From contig NZ_WIXI01000022.1 of assembly GCF_009617585.1 (NCBI RefSeq), positions 488,176-552,175 on the forward strand: a stretch of 64,000 nucleotides of DNA, read 5' to 3'. Shown here in pieces: positions 1 through 8,090 of the stretch (the first letter of the stretch is position 1; every line of letters begins with the position of its first letter). The notes beneath the pieces are model-generated. The model was not told the origin of the DNA and ran no database searches. It saw nothing but the letters and a program-made list of their open reading frames with translations. The position numbers and the translations under genes are program-made. Source of the DNA: Endobacterium cereale (lineage in GTDB: Bacteria; Pseudomonadota; Alphaproteobacteria; Rhizobiales; Rhizobiaceae).

Positions 1-687
1 CCGGACCCTGTAGAGCCGCAGCCCGAGGCGCCACCGGAAGAAGTGACGCCTCCCGAGCCTCCGCCACCGGAGCCGATCGTCGAGGAACAGCCGCCTGAGC
101 CGGAACCCGTCCAGGAAGTGACCGAGACCGTACCGGAAGAACCGCCGGAGCCGCAGGTGGATCCGATCGTGGAAGAACAGATGGCCGCGCTCGACAATGT
201 CGAAGTGCCGCTGCCGACGATGCGGCCACCGGAACCGGTAGAGAAAAAACCGGAAGAGCCGGTGAAAAAGAAAGTGGCGGAAAAGCCGCGTCCGAAAAAA
301 CAGGTTCAGGCCTCGCAGGCGCGTCAGGAAGCCAAGGTCGATGCGAACCAGTCCGACCGGACCGCGGCACAGCAGACGTCGGCGAGCAACTCCCGTTCGT
401 CCTCTATGTCGCCACAGCGCTGGCAGGGACGTCTTGCCGCGCATCTGGAGCGTCGCAAGCGCTATCCGGCGGCCGCCCGCTCCAAGCGTGAAGAAGGTAC
501 GGTGTACGTCCGCTTCCAGATCGACAATAGCGGCAACGTTCTGTCGGTTTCGCTGTCGCGCTCGTCCGGCTCCTCGGCTCTTGATCAGGAGGTTCTGGCG
601 CTAGTCAAACGCGCCTCGCCCGTGCCGGCGCCGCCTACTGGAGTGAACAAGACCATTACCTTCCCGATGCAGTTCACAATCCGCTAA
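1..687 (+). CDS. tonB: TonB-family energy transducer (5' end cut by window)
   Basis: The frame is open from base 1, so the N terminus with its membrane anchor lies outside the window; 228 codons are visible. The first ~100 residues are a Pro/Glu/Lys-rich spacer with repeated PPEP/EEQ units, the stiff periplasm-spanning part of TonB proteins. A Ser/Gln-rich linker follows, then a C-terminal TonB_C domain (about 140-228) that starts at RWQGRLAAHLERRKRYP, contains the EGTVYVRFQIDNSG strand and ends in PMQFTIR. TonB couples the ExbB/ExbD proton-motive-force motor to outer-membrane receptors. Any exbBD genes would lie upstream, out of view. Family call is firm; the particular receptor is unknown. 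Confidence 0.88.
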   Translation, partial: PDPVEPQPEAPPEEVTPPEPPPPEPIVEEQPPEPEPVQEVTETVPEEPPEPQVDPIVEEQMAALDNVEVPLPTMRPPEPVEKKPEEPVKKKVAEKPRPKKQVQASQARQEAKVDANQSDRTAAQQTSASNSRSSSMSPQRWQGRLAAHLERRKRYPAAARSKREEGTVYVRFQIDNSGNVLSVSLSRSSGSSALDQEVLALVKRASPVPAPPTGVNKTITFPMQFTIR

Positions 688-694
688 AAACATT

Positions 695-725
695 CAGCCG
701 CAATCGAGAAACTCGGTTGCGGCTG
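695..725 (+). terminator. Probable terminator hairpin after tonB
   Basis: Perfect 9-bp stem CAGCCGCAA / TTGCGGCTG closing a 13-nt loop, 7 bases after the tonB stop. The T-run after it is poor, so strength is uncertain. Confidence 0.55.
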
Positions 726-780
726 TAGCGTTCCTATTTGACGCTTGCTAGGTTTTGCTGCATCGCAACAGGTGCAGTCC

Positions 781-1770
781 ATGACCATTTCCCTGGCAGA
801 AGCCGAACTCCTCATCTCTTCCGTTTTTGAGCATAACGGCGTCGATGCCCCGGCAGCGGCCTCCGTTGCCCGTGCGCTGGTGCAAGCGGAAGCCGCCGGA
901 CAATCCGGCCATGGGCTTCGCCGCGTACCGGCTTATGTGAAGCAGGTTCTTACCGGCAAGGTGGATGGTCGCGCGCAGCCAGTCCCGTCGCAGCCAAAGC
1001 CCGGCATTCTGGCGATCAATGCCAATCATGGTTTTGCCTATCCGGCGCTTGATCTGGCAGCGGAGATGCTGCCTTCCATCGTGCGCAAACAAGGCATTGC
1101 GCTTGCTGCCATCAACCGTTCGCACCACGCCGGCGTAATGGCGTTGACGGTGGAGCGCTTTGCCGAGCAGGGTCTGGTGGCGATGATGTTTGCCAACGCA
1201 CCGGCGGCGATGGCGCCCTGGGGTGGCAAGACACCGCTTTACGGCACCAACCCGATTGCCTTTGCCGTGCCGGTTGCCGGTGCCGACCCGCTGGTGATCG
1301 ACCTGGCGCTTTCCAAGGTGGCGCGCGGCAAGGTGATGGCAGCGCACCAGAAACACGCCAGCATTCCCGACGACTGGGCTTTTGACGCGGATGGCAACCC
1401 GACCACCGACCCGGCCGCGGCGTTGAATGGCACGATGGCGCCGGCCGGCGGCGCCAAGGGCGCGGCACTGGCGCTGATGGTAGAAGTTCTGGCGGCAGGG
1501 CTGACCGGCGCCAATTTTTCCTATCAGGCCAGTTCACTGTTTGACGAACACGGCCCTGCCCCGTCGCTCGGCCACATGATCATCGCCATCGATCCGGAAG
1601 CTGCCGCAGGCGGCACGGCCGAGCGGATGGCTGCTCTTGCCACAGAGATAACCCGTGAAGAGGGTGTACGGCTTCCTGGGCGTCGTGGCGGCGATTTGCG
1701 CCGGACAGCGCTGGAAACCGGCCTGGTTATTGAAGATGACGTGATGGCTGCGATCGCTGCGTTGCGCTGA
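781..1770 (+). CDS. Ldh2-family NAD(P)H-dependent oxidoreductase
   Basis: 329 residues when started at ATG 781; the frame is open back to a TTG at 745, but the family motif spacing fits the ATG. Matches the malate/L-lactate dehydrogenase-2 fold family (AllD, YiaK, ComC, DpkA). Visible family motifs: GHGLRR (43-48), NRSHHAG with its catalytic-type His pair (112-118), and GTNPIA (155-160). Members reduce 2-oxo acids or cyclic imines such as delta1-pyrroline-2-carboxylate using NAD(P)H. The substrate cannot be read from the sequence. It is a single gene between the tonB hairpin and a convergent transporter operon, so context does not help. Confidence 0.8.
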   Translation: MTISLAEAELLISSVFEHNGVDAPAAASVARALVQAEAAGQSGHGLRRVPAYVKQVLTGKVDGRAQPVPSQPKPGILAINANHGFAYPALDLAAEMLPSIVRKQGIALAAINRSHHAGVMALTVERFAEQGLVAMMFANAPAAMAPWGGKTPLYGTNPIAFAVPVAGADPLVIDLALSKVARGKVMAAHQKHASIPDDWAFDADGNPTTDPAAALNGTMAPAGGAKGAALALMVEVLAAGLTGANFSYQASSLFDEHGPAPSLGHMIIAIDPEAAAGGTAERMAALATEITREEGVRLPGRRGGDLRRTALETGLVIEDDVMAAIAALR

Positions 1771-1788
1771 AAAGGACGGTGTCTTGGC

Positions 1789-3204
1789 TCAGGCCCTGAG
1801 GGCCTGAGCAGGCGACTGACGATAGGCAAGCAATGCCGGCACGGCCGCCAGCACACCGGCAAAGCCGAGCAGGATCAGCGCCAATCTCCCATCCTCCCGG
1901 GTAAAGCCGACCGGCAGTATGACGCCGCTCTTGGCGGTGAACATCTGCGCGCCGACATGCGCCGCCCCCAAGCCAACCAGAAATCCGATGCCGACGCCAA
2001 GCGCAACGAGCAGGAACAACTCCAGCCAGACGATGAGGAAGACCGAACTACGCGGCGCACCGAAGGCGCGCAGAGCGCCTATCTGACGGCGGCGCTGCCC
2101 CACGTGAATCACCGTGACGAGAACGAGGGCGGCGGCCACCAGACCTTGGGACCCAGCGGCGACAGCGCTTAACACCATCTTGGCATCGCCAAGCGTAGCA
2201 TAAAGGCCGGTGAGAACCTCGCCCGGAAAGACACCGAGCGTGGAGCCCGAACGGTATTCCTGGCGCAGGCGATAGGCATCGGCGATCGTCTTCGGCTTGA
2301 CCAGAATGGCCGGCAAGCCCGGTGTGGAGGCACCAAAGGTTTCGACGATGGGCGTATCAGCATCGATGCTGCCGTGATGGTCTTCCTCGACATGTTTCGA
2401 CGAGGCTGCACCCAGCGCAAAAGCATATTTCTGGCCCTGCTGCTGGGCTTCCTGAGCATGTGCCGCCGTATCCGGGTGACCTGATGCTCCTTCGGCATGG
2501 ACATCGGCGTCATCGTGGTGGGCTTCGCCTTCGGCGGAATGATCGTGACCATCCGCGTCGTGGTGCTCACCCTCATGTTCTTCATGATGGCCGTGATCCG
2601 CGCCGAGGCCGTGGACATGCCAGACGGCCTGAATAGGCACGAGGATGGCGCGGTCCCAGGGCGTGCCGGTGGGCTGCAGCTTGCCGACCACCTTGTACGC
2701 CGGCCCCGCATGCGTATGGCCACCGGTTTCCGCCGTGCCGTGCATGGGTTTGATTTCGGCACCGATCGACAGATCGACCGCAGCGCCGAGAACGGCCTCG
2801 CCTTCCAGCGCAAACATCTTGCCTTCGGAAAATCCGGTCGTCGTACCGCTGATCAGGCTGGTCGTCGTGCCGATGATCGGATAGCCGGCAAAGGAATCAC
2901 CAAACCCGACCGGTGCCGCCCATGATACGCGCGGATCAGCGGCAAGTTTCGTCAGGACCGAACCCTCGACCAAAGGCAGCGGTGCCGCCTGCAGGAAGAT
3001 CGATGAGAGGATCAGCTGCGTTTCGCTGCCGGGGGCCCCCACAACGAGATCGAATTTGTCCGCCGCACGTGCACTGCCCAGGCGCAACGAGCGTTCCTGA
3101 AGCGTGACGGCGACGCCAAGTGCGGTGGCAAGCGCCACCAGAAGAATGACGACAGCGCCGCCCAGCCAGAGACGACGCAGATCAGCAAGAATGAAGCGAA
3201 TCAT
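1789..3204 (-). CDS. FtsX/MacB-like ABC permease with histidine-rich loop
   Basis: 471 residues. One N-terminal membrane segment (about 14-35), a long periplasmic part, then three C-terminal segments (about 352-370, 388-414, 440-462) with the FtsX-type QRRRQIGALRAFGA cytoplasmic motif. Residues about 196-277 are extraordinarily rich in His, Asp and Glu (runs such as DHGHHEEHEGEHH), which suggests metal binding, probably zinc. It overlaps the upstream ATPase by 4 bp (ATGA). The set (DUF3299 protein, ATPase, permease) recalls zinc-related operons described in Vibrio (zrg type); that link is inference. LolE- or MacB-like roles are alternatives. Confidence 0.8.
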   Translation of the reverse strand: MIRFILADLRRLWLGGAVVILLVALATALGVAVTLQERSLRLGSARAADKFDLVVGAPGSETQLILSSIFLQAAPLPLVEGSVLTKLAADPRVSWAAPVGFGDSFAGYPIIGTTTSLISGTTTGFSEGKMFALEGEAVLGAAVDLSIGAEIKPMHGTAETGGHTHAGPAYKVVGKLQPTGTPWDRAILVPIQAVWHVHGLGADHGHHEEHEGEHHDADGHDHSAEGEAHHDDADVHAEGASGHPDTAAHAQEAQQQGQKYAFALGAASSKHVEEDHHGSIDADTPIVETFGASTPGLPAILVKPKTIADAYRLRQEYRSGSTLGVFPGEVLTGLYATLGDAKMVLSAVAAGSQGLVAAALVLVTVIHVGQRRRQIGALRAFGAPRSSVFLIVWLELFLLVALGVGIGFLVGLGAAHVGAQMFTAKSGVILPVGFTREDGRLALILLGFAGVLAAVPALLAYRQSPAQALRA

Positions 3205-3890
3205 GCGGCGATCTCCCCGGTCGGCACGTCACCGATGATACGACCACTTTTCAGAGACAGGCGGCGGCCGAGCCGCTCGACAAGGCGCTGGTCATGGCTT
3301 GCGATGATGAGTGTGGAGCCGGCATCGGCGGCGACGGATAAAAGCAAATCACCGACCGCCTCGCCACTTTCTAGATCAAGGCTGGCGGTTGGTTCATCGG
3401 CGATGATGACGCCGGGTTTACGCAAAAGGGCGCGGGCGATTGCCACACGCTGCATTTCACCACGCGACATGGTTTCGATGTGCTGTTCCGGACGTTTCAG
3501 CCCGACAGTTTCGAACAGTGCGTGCGCGCGCTTTACCAATTCGGCATTGGCGACACGCGACAGACGTGCTGGAAGCAGGATATTTTCGAGGGCGGAGAGG
3601 CCCGGGAACAGATGAAAATCCTGCATGACGAGGCCGATATTTTCGGCGCGCCATCGGTCGCGTCTGCCTTCGGAAAGATCGGCGAGGTTTTGAGAACCCC
3701 AGAGGACCTTGCCGGCGCGGATGCGCTCGAGCCCTGCAATGATGTTGATGAGTGTGCTCTTGCCAGAACCCGAACCGCCCGTCAGCGCCACATGGCTGCC
3801 GGCAGAGATTTCAAGCGTGCCGATACTCAGCACCGGCGCCACCAGACCGGGAAAGGTGACGGCGAGATTTTCGATTTTCAGCGGAAGCAT
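3201..3890 (-). CDS. ABC transporter ATP-binding protein (LolD/MacB class)
   Basis: The frame extends upstream, but ATG 3890 is chosen: it lies 4 bp beyond the stop of the preceding gene and gives a 229-residue protein of normal LolD length. Walker A GGSGSGKST (38-46), signature MSRGEMQRVAIARA (141-154), Walker B VIIADEP (161-167) and the H-loop ASHD (197-200) are all intact. It should energise the FtsX-like permease whose start overlaps its stop. Substrate or lipid cargo is unknown; the partner's His-rich loop points to metal. Confidence 0.88.
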   Translation of the reverse strand: MLPLKIENLAVTFPGLVAPVLSIGTLEISAGSHVALTGGSGSGKSTLINIIAGLERIRAGKVLWGSQNLADLSEGRRDRWRAENIGLVMQDFHLFPGLSALENILLPARLSRVANAELVKRAHALFETVGLKRPEQHIETMSRGEMQRVAIARALLRKPGVIIADEPTASLDLESGEAVGDLLLSVAADAGSTLIIASHDQRLVERLGRRLSLKSGRIIGDVPTGEIAA

Positions 3891-3894
3891 GTTT

Positions 3895-4374
3895 TCAAAC
3901 CGTGTCGTATTCGGCCTGGCGAATGCGCAGGAGGCTGACAAAGCCTGTTTCCGGGTCCGTCCAGGAACCCATTTCCAGCTTGCCGCGCACTTCGATCGTC
4001 TGGCTAGGCTGGGTAAAGGTCTGTTTTTCACCGAGATAAACGACGACGATATTGTCCGGCCAGTCGCTGTCGGTGGAGCAGAACGGGCAGATCGACATCG
4101 GGATTTCAGTCAGCACGAAAAACTGCGCTTCGGCCTTCAACGGCGGCGCCATGAAACCGCGCATGGCGATCTCCTTGCCGTTCAGCTGCTTGACCTTTTC
4201 CGAAAACTCGAGGCCAAGCACGCTGACCTTGCCATAGAGTTCGTCGAATGTGATGTCGCTATTGGCCTCGGCGCGCGTACCGGCGGCCAGAAGCGGTAGA
4301 CCGGCGATGAGGCCCAAGCCTATGGTCTGAAGGGTTTGGCGGCGATTAATACGCGCCTCAACCGACTTGCTCAT
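3895..4374 (-). CDS. DUF3299-type exported protein, Tat-like signal
   Basis: First gene of the three-gene ABC operon. ATG 4374 is chosen because AGGAG sits 7 nt before it; an ATG two codons earlier lies too close to the SD. The 159-residue product begins with a twin-arginine-like signal (INRRQTLQTIG, then a hydrophobic stretch ending near AEA, residue 36), so it is probably periplasmic. The mature part carries SICPFC (Cys96, Cys99), a possible metal or disulfide site. DUF3299 proteins are found beside metal-related ABC genes; their molecular role is not established. Operon partner proteins: ATPase and His-rich permease. Confidence 0.75.
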   Translation of the reverse strand: MSKSVEARINRRQTLQTIGLGLIAGLPLLAAGTRAEANSDITFDELYGKVSVLGLEFSEKVKQLNGKEIAMRGFMAPPLKAEAQFFVLTEIPMSICPFCSTDSDWPDNIVVVYLGEKQTFTQPSQTIEVRGKLEMGSWTDPETGFVSLLRIRQAEYDTV

Positions 4375-4447
4375 GACCATTCTCCTTTTGGAAATGTCTC
4401 CCGCATCGTGATCCCGACAGGACGGCGACACAAGAGCCGTAATGGCA

Positions 4448-4472
4448 AGGGCACGCCTTTGCAGCGTGCCCT
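4448..4472 (-). terminator. Hairpin downstream of alkaline phosphatase
   Basis: AGGGCACG / CGTGCCCT stem (8 bp) with a 9-nt loop, 14 nt past the phosphatase stop. No clear T-tract on the transcribed strand, so it may be a weak or Rho-assisted terminator. Confidence 0.45.
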
Positions 4473-4486
4473 CACGATATCAGGTC

Positions 4487-6241
4487 TTAGTTGGTCTGTT
4501 TTGCGCCGAGAGCGAAAGCTTCAGCCAGACCCTTGTAGACGTCGCTCTGTTCCATGTAGCCACGGAAACCTTCGGCGCCGGGGCCTTCAGCCTGCAGAAC
4601 GATGTCGTCAACAGCGTGGACGCCGCTGTCAGCGCTCTTCGGGATAATGCCCTGCACGAAGACGGCGCCGGGTACGTCCTTGTACTGTTCGTTGGCGATG
4701 TATTCCTTCTTTTCGTTCTGGATGGCCGGTGCGAACGGGCCGTCAAGCTTCGGGCGGAAGGTTTCGTAATGGTCCGGGCCGTTATTGGCATTCAGGAACA
4801 GGCGGCGGGAAACGTCGACCTTGTCCGGGAAGCCATCACCGTTTTTGTCTTCGTAGTTCGGGAAGCCGGCTTCGGCATACGTGCCGACCTTTTCGCGCAT
4901 GTCGGTGCCCGGCTTTTCGTCATCAACGGTGCCGATGATGGAAACGCCGTGGGTGTGGTCGCCGGTGACGACGATCAGAGTGTCGGGGTTCTTGGCCGCG
5001 AATTCGCGAGCAACACCGATGGCCTGGTCGAATTCGATCGTATCGACGACAGCGCGGTCCCAATCCAGCGGGTGAGACATCTTGTCGACATTGGCAGCTT
5101 CAACCATCAGGAAGAAACCTTCCGGGTTCTTCGAGAGCGTGTCGAGAGCGACCTTGGTCATTTCGACGAGGCCCGGCTGTTCCGGGAACTTGCCGACGGT
5201 ACCCTTTTTCAGGAACTCGCGGTCAAGCGTGGTGTCGAGATTGCCCGTGTGGAACAAGCCCAGGATCTTGCCATCGTTGGCGCCGGCAGCGGTTGCCAGT
5301 TCACCCTTGCTGGTTGCCAGCTTGTAACCGGCGTCTTGGAACAGCTTGACGAAATCCTTGTCGTCCTTACGCTTCGAGCCGGCAGTCGACTGCGGCAGGA
5401 AATAGGCGGAGCCACCACCGAGAACGACTTCCGGCTTCAGATCGAACAGCATGCCGTTGATGTCGGCCTTGTCGCCGCGCTTGCGGGTGTGGGCAACGAC
5501 GGCAGCAGGCGTCGCGTCCTGCAACTCGGCAGTCGAAACGATACCGATCGACTTCTTGGTCTGGCGACGCAGGGCTTCGGCGATGTTTTCGACCTTCGGG
5601 TCGTCCAGCGAGGCCGGTGTACGGTCGGCATAGACGCCGATGGCGTTCACGGCGGTCTTGTGACCGGTCATGTAGGCCGACATGGTGTTTGCCGAGTCGG
5701 TTGCGACAGCGTCGGTGGCCGAGGTGCCGATGAAGGCGACCGGCGGCACATCGTCCATGTTGAGGCGGCCATTGGCCTTACCCTCGGTCATGCCTTTGGA
5801 CATGATGCGGGCGGCGGTGCGGTGAGCAACCGAAAGACCATCAGCGATCAGGAAGATGACGTTCTTTGCCTTGGCCTGGGACGGCGTGCCATAAACATTC
5901 CAGGTGACGCTCTTGGTTTCAGAACCGGCAGAAACCTCGACCTTGTAGTCACCGGCATTTGCGATGGTGATGTCGCGCAGGATGACGGCCGAACCGAGGA
6001 CCTTGTCCTTGTTCCTTTCTTCGGCGACGAACTCGACTTCCTTGCCGAGTGCAGCCTTATAGTCCTGACCGTTGACGGTGATCTTGACGTCTTCCGGCTT
6101 CACGACGGCATCGAACTCGACCTTGAAGTCGAACGGCGAACCCGAAAGGATCGTGGCGCGATCAAGTGGGAAAACTTCGGCAGCCTGGGCGGCGCCTGCA
6201 AGAACGGTCGTAGCGACCAGAGCGGCAAGAATTTTGCGCAT
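4487..6241 (-). CDS. phoA: Alkaline phosphatase (PhoA superfamily), exported
   Basis: 584 residues from ATG 6241; the longer frame upstream lacks a plausible start. Sec signal with AQAAE cleavage near residue 20. An extra N-terminal beta domain (about 22-120) precedes the catalytic domain. Metal/catalytic motifs: IADG (Asp134), the phosphorylated serine in TDSAN (Ser183), VEAANVDKMSH (390-400) and GDHTHG (427-432). It releases phosphate from monoesters in the periplasm. A Pho box and -10 lie directly upstream, so phosphate-starvation control by PhoB is expected. Longer than E. coli PhoA (about 471 aa) because of the N-terminal domain. Confidence 0.88.
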   Translation of the reverse strand: MRKILAALVATTVLAGAAQAAEVFPLDRATILSGSPFDFKVEFDAVVKPEDVKITVNGQDYKAALGKEVEFVAEERNKDKVLGSAVILRDITIANAGDYKVEVSAGSETKSVTWNVYGTPSQAKAKNVIFLIADGLSVAHRTAARIMSKGMTEGKANGRLNMDDVPPVAFIGTSATDAVATDSANTMSAYMTGHKTAVNAIGVYADRTPASLDDPKVENIAEALRRQTKKSIGIVSTAELQDATPAAVVAHTRKRGDKADINGMLFDLKPEVVLGGGSAYFLPQSTAGSKRKDDKDFVKLFQDAGYKLATSKGELATAAGANDGKILGLFHTGNLDTTLDREFLKKGTVGKFPEQPGLVEMTKVALDTLSKNPEGFFLMVEAANVDKMSHPLDWDRAVVDTIEFDQAIGVAREFAAKNPDTLIVVTGDHTHGVSIIGTVDDEKPGTDMREKVGTYAEAGFPNYEDKNGDGFPDKVDVSRRLFLNANNGPDHYETFRPKLDGPFAPAIQNEKKEYIANEQYKDVPGAVFVQGIIPKSADSGVHAVDDIVLQAEGPGAEGFRGYMEQSDVYKGLAEAFALGAKQTN

Positions 6242-6284
6242 GGTGGAACCTCGCTGAGGAGTTGTAAAAGTGAAGGCGAGGTGG

Positions 6285-6318
6285 GGTATATCGGCGTCAG
6301 ATGACACTTACGTGACGC
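6285..6318 (-). promoter_or_regulatory. Pho box and -10 of the alkaline phosphatase gene
   Basis: On the minus strand, GCGTCAC-GTAA-GTGTCAT (6318-6301) gives two 7-bp direct repeats separated by 4 bp, matching the PhoB consensus CTGTCAT-N4-CTGTCAT. Ten nt further downstream is TATACC (6290-6285), a plausible -10. The ATG at 6241 follows about 45 nt later. Arrangement is that of a class II PhoB-activated promoter. Confidence 0.7.
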
Positions 6319-6383
6319 ATGGCATCAGCGGCTGACGAAGATAAAAATATCTGGAATAGCGCCCGTCGGAAACAAGGGCATAA

Positions 6384-6510
6384 AATGAAAAAGCCTGCCG
6401 CGGGAGGAGGTGCGGCAGGCTTTAAACTTGACCGACAACTGGGAGGAGGAGGATGTTGTCGATCCGTATCGGGCGACGCTGGGAGGAGGAGTGCGTCGCT
6501 TCGATGATTT
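6384..6510 (-). ncRNA. Anti-Shine-Dalgarno sRNA (alpha-r14 / CUCCUCCC-loop type)
   Basis: Read on the minus strand: three consecutive hairpins, each with CCTCCTCCC in its loop. Hairpin 1 has stem GCGACGC / GCGTCGC (6499-6493 with 6479-6473), hairpin 2 CGACAAC / GTTGTCG (6461-6455 with 6439-6433), hairpin 3 AAAGCCTGCCGC / GCGGCAGGCTTT (6423-6412 with 6401-6390) followed by TTTTTCATTTT, a Rho-independent terminator. Loops exposing anti-SD motifs define the rhizobial alpha-r14 and related 'cuckoo/CcsR' RNAs, which can pair with SD sequences. The 3' end is well defined; the 5' end is estimated. It lies between the phosphatase and the RNase D-like gene. Confidence 0.8.
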
Positions 6511-6678
6511 GCTTATAGCCATGCATTAGTGGAAAGGGAAACCAATTTGTTGCAACGCAGCAATGCGTTTTGCGCAACCCTTCATGAAATCCTGACCCCA
6601 AACGAGGCAAAACATTTAAAGATGGCGGGGCTGTCAGCGATTGCGGTATAGCGAGAAAGTTTCGAAAAAGGATGTTCC

Positions 6679-7302
6679 ATGGCACAGATCCGTTATCATA
6701 AAGGCGATATTTCAGCTGCTGACGCTACCCGTTACACCGGCGCTGTCGCCATCGATACGGAAACGCTGGGACTAGTGCCACGCCGCGACCGCCTCTGTGT
6801 CGTGCAGCTTTCTCCCGGCGACGGCACGGCCGACGTGATCCGCATTGCCGCCGGTCAGAGCCAAGCACCCAATCTCGTGGCGCTGCTCGCTGATCCGACG
6901 CATGAGAAGATTTTCCATTACGGCCGCTTCGACATTGCTGTGCTGTTTCACACTTTTGGGGTGACGACGGCGCCGGTCTTCTGCACCAAGATCGCCTCAC
7001 GGCTAACGCGTACCTATACAGACCGGCACGGACTGAAGGACAATCTGCGCGAACTTCTGGAAGTCGACATTTCCAAGGCGCAACAGCAGACGGACTGGGC
7101 CGCTGACGTGCTTTCGCAGGCGCAACTGGAATATGCGGCATCGGACGTGCTGCATCTGCATGCGCTGCGCGACAAGCAGGTGAACCGCCTCATCCGCGAC
7201 AAGCGCATGGAACTGGCCGAAGCGTGTTTCGCCTTCCTGCCGACACGGTCCAAGCTCGACCTTCTGGGTTGGGACGAAACGGACATCTTTGCCCATAGCT
7301 GA
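6679..7302 (+). CDS. RNase D-like 3'-5' exonuclease (DEDDy)
   Basis: 207 residues, start ATG 6679 with AAAGGA 8 nt upstream. Exonuclease motif I IDTET (25-29), motif II in FHYGRFDIAV (about 79-88) and motif III YAASDVLHL (about 154-162) with the Tyr/Asp pair of DEDDy enzymes. The HRDC domains of full-length RNase D are absent: the protein is only the catalytic domain, as usual for the small RNase D of alphaproteobacteria. Expected to trim structured RNA 3' ends in the cytoplasm. Monocistronic. Confidence 0.85.
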   Translation: MAQIRYHKGDISAADATRYTGAVAIDTETLGLVPRRDRLCVVQLSPGDGTADVIRIAAGQSQAPNLVALLADPTHEKIFHYGRFDIAVLFHTFGVTTAPVFCTKIASRLTRTYTDRHGLKDNLRELLEVDISKAQQQTDWAADVLSQAQLEYAASDVLHLHALRDKQVNRLIRDKRMELAEACFAFLPTRSKLDLLGWDETDIFAHS

Positions 7303-7387
7303 CGCTGTTTCTCGTCATGGCTGTTTAAGGGGGCGCTAAGTCTGCGCGCTTAGCCTTCCGGCAACCATAGCGAAGCGAACGCAGGCA

Positions 7388-7926
7388 ATGCTACTTCCGA
7401 CACAGGTAGCGGCCAGCACCGCCATTACCGACAGCATGCAGTCGATGCTCGACACGATCGAGAAACGGCGCAAGCAGGCCGAGAAAAAGACGGGCAGAAA
7501 AAGGACTCGCTTCTCGGGGCGCGCATCAGTGCCGGCACCGAAAACGGACGTGCGCAACGCCGCATTGCCGAAGCCCTTTTCGGCATGAAAGGTCGACATC
7601 AACGAACTCAAGATACAGTTGATGGACAAGCTCGGCGAAAAGCTGGGCATCAGCCGCGAAGACGGCATGTCGTCCTATGCCTGTGGCCGTGCCATCGAAG
7701 GTGCGCTGAAATCGGTTAGCGCTTCGGGACTGAACGACCTGGGCAAGGAACTCGGGCTAGGCGAACTCGACTTCTTCCTCACGGACCTCGTGGCCGCGAT
7801 CAAATACCCTTGGGGCGAAGAGAACGACAGGTTGGAAAGGTGCTCGACAAACAGCACGGCGACGGCAAGAGCACAGCCGATGAGCGGGCATTTTTCAACT
7901 CTCGCTTGAAGCACTCAGCGCATTAG
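7388..7926 (+). pseudogene. Frameshifted remnant of an unknown gene
   Basis: Protein-like sequence continues across the region but hops between two frames. Frame 2 gives STAITDSMQSMLDTIEKRRK; the other frame then gives KKDSLLGARISAGTENGRAQ and RRIAEALFGMK (about 7498-7590); frame 2 resumes with KVDINELKIQLMDKLGEKLG and ISREDGMSSYACGRAIEGAL; the other frame finishes with VGKVLDKQHGDGKSTADERA and a TAG at 7924-7926. In frame 2 a TGA (7586-7588) breaks the reading. At least three shifts are needed, so this is a decayed gene or, less likely, sequencing error. The intact ancestor is not recognised. Confidence 0.6.
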
Positions 7927-8090
7927 CAAAACATTAGGGATATCATCTGCATATTAAGCCGTATCATCCGGCATGAAAGTCGCCATGAGGCGCGGCGGTT
8001 GCAATCAGCAGGATTGCGAACCTCACCAAACCGTCCCGCCGGGCTGTCCCTTCAACATGAGGATCCGCCCTCTCCGACGTCGAGCCGGCC

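Noticed and set aside
4442..6304. 620-codon open frame on the plus strand opposite the alkaline phosphatase
   Set aside because: Antisense shadow of a clearly recognised gene; amino-acid composition (Val/Asp/Gly-rich) is that of a reversed high-GC coding frame.
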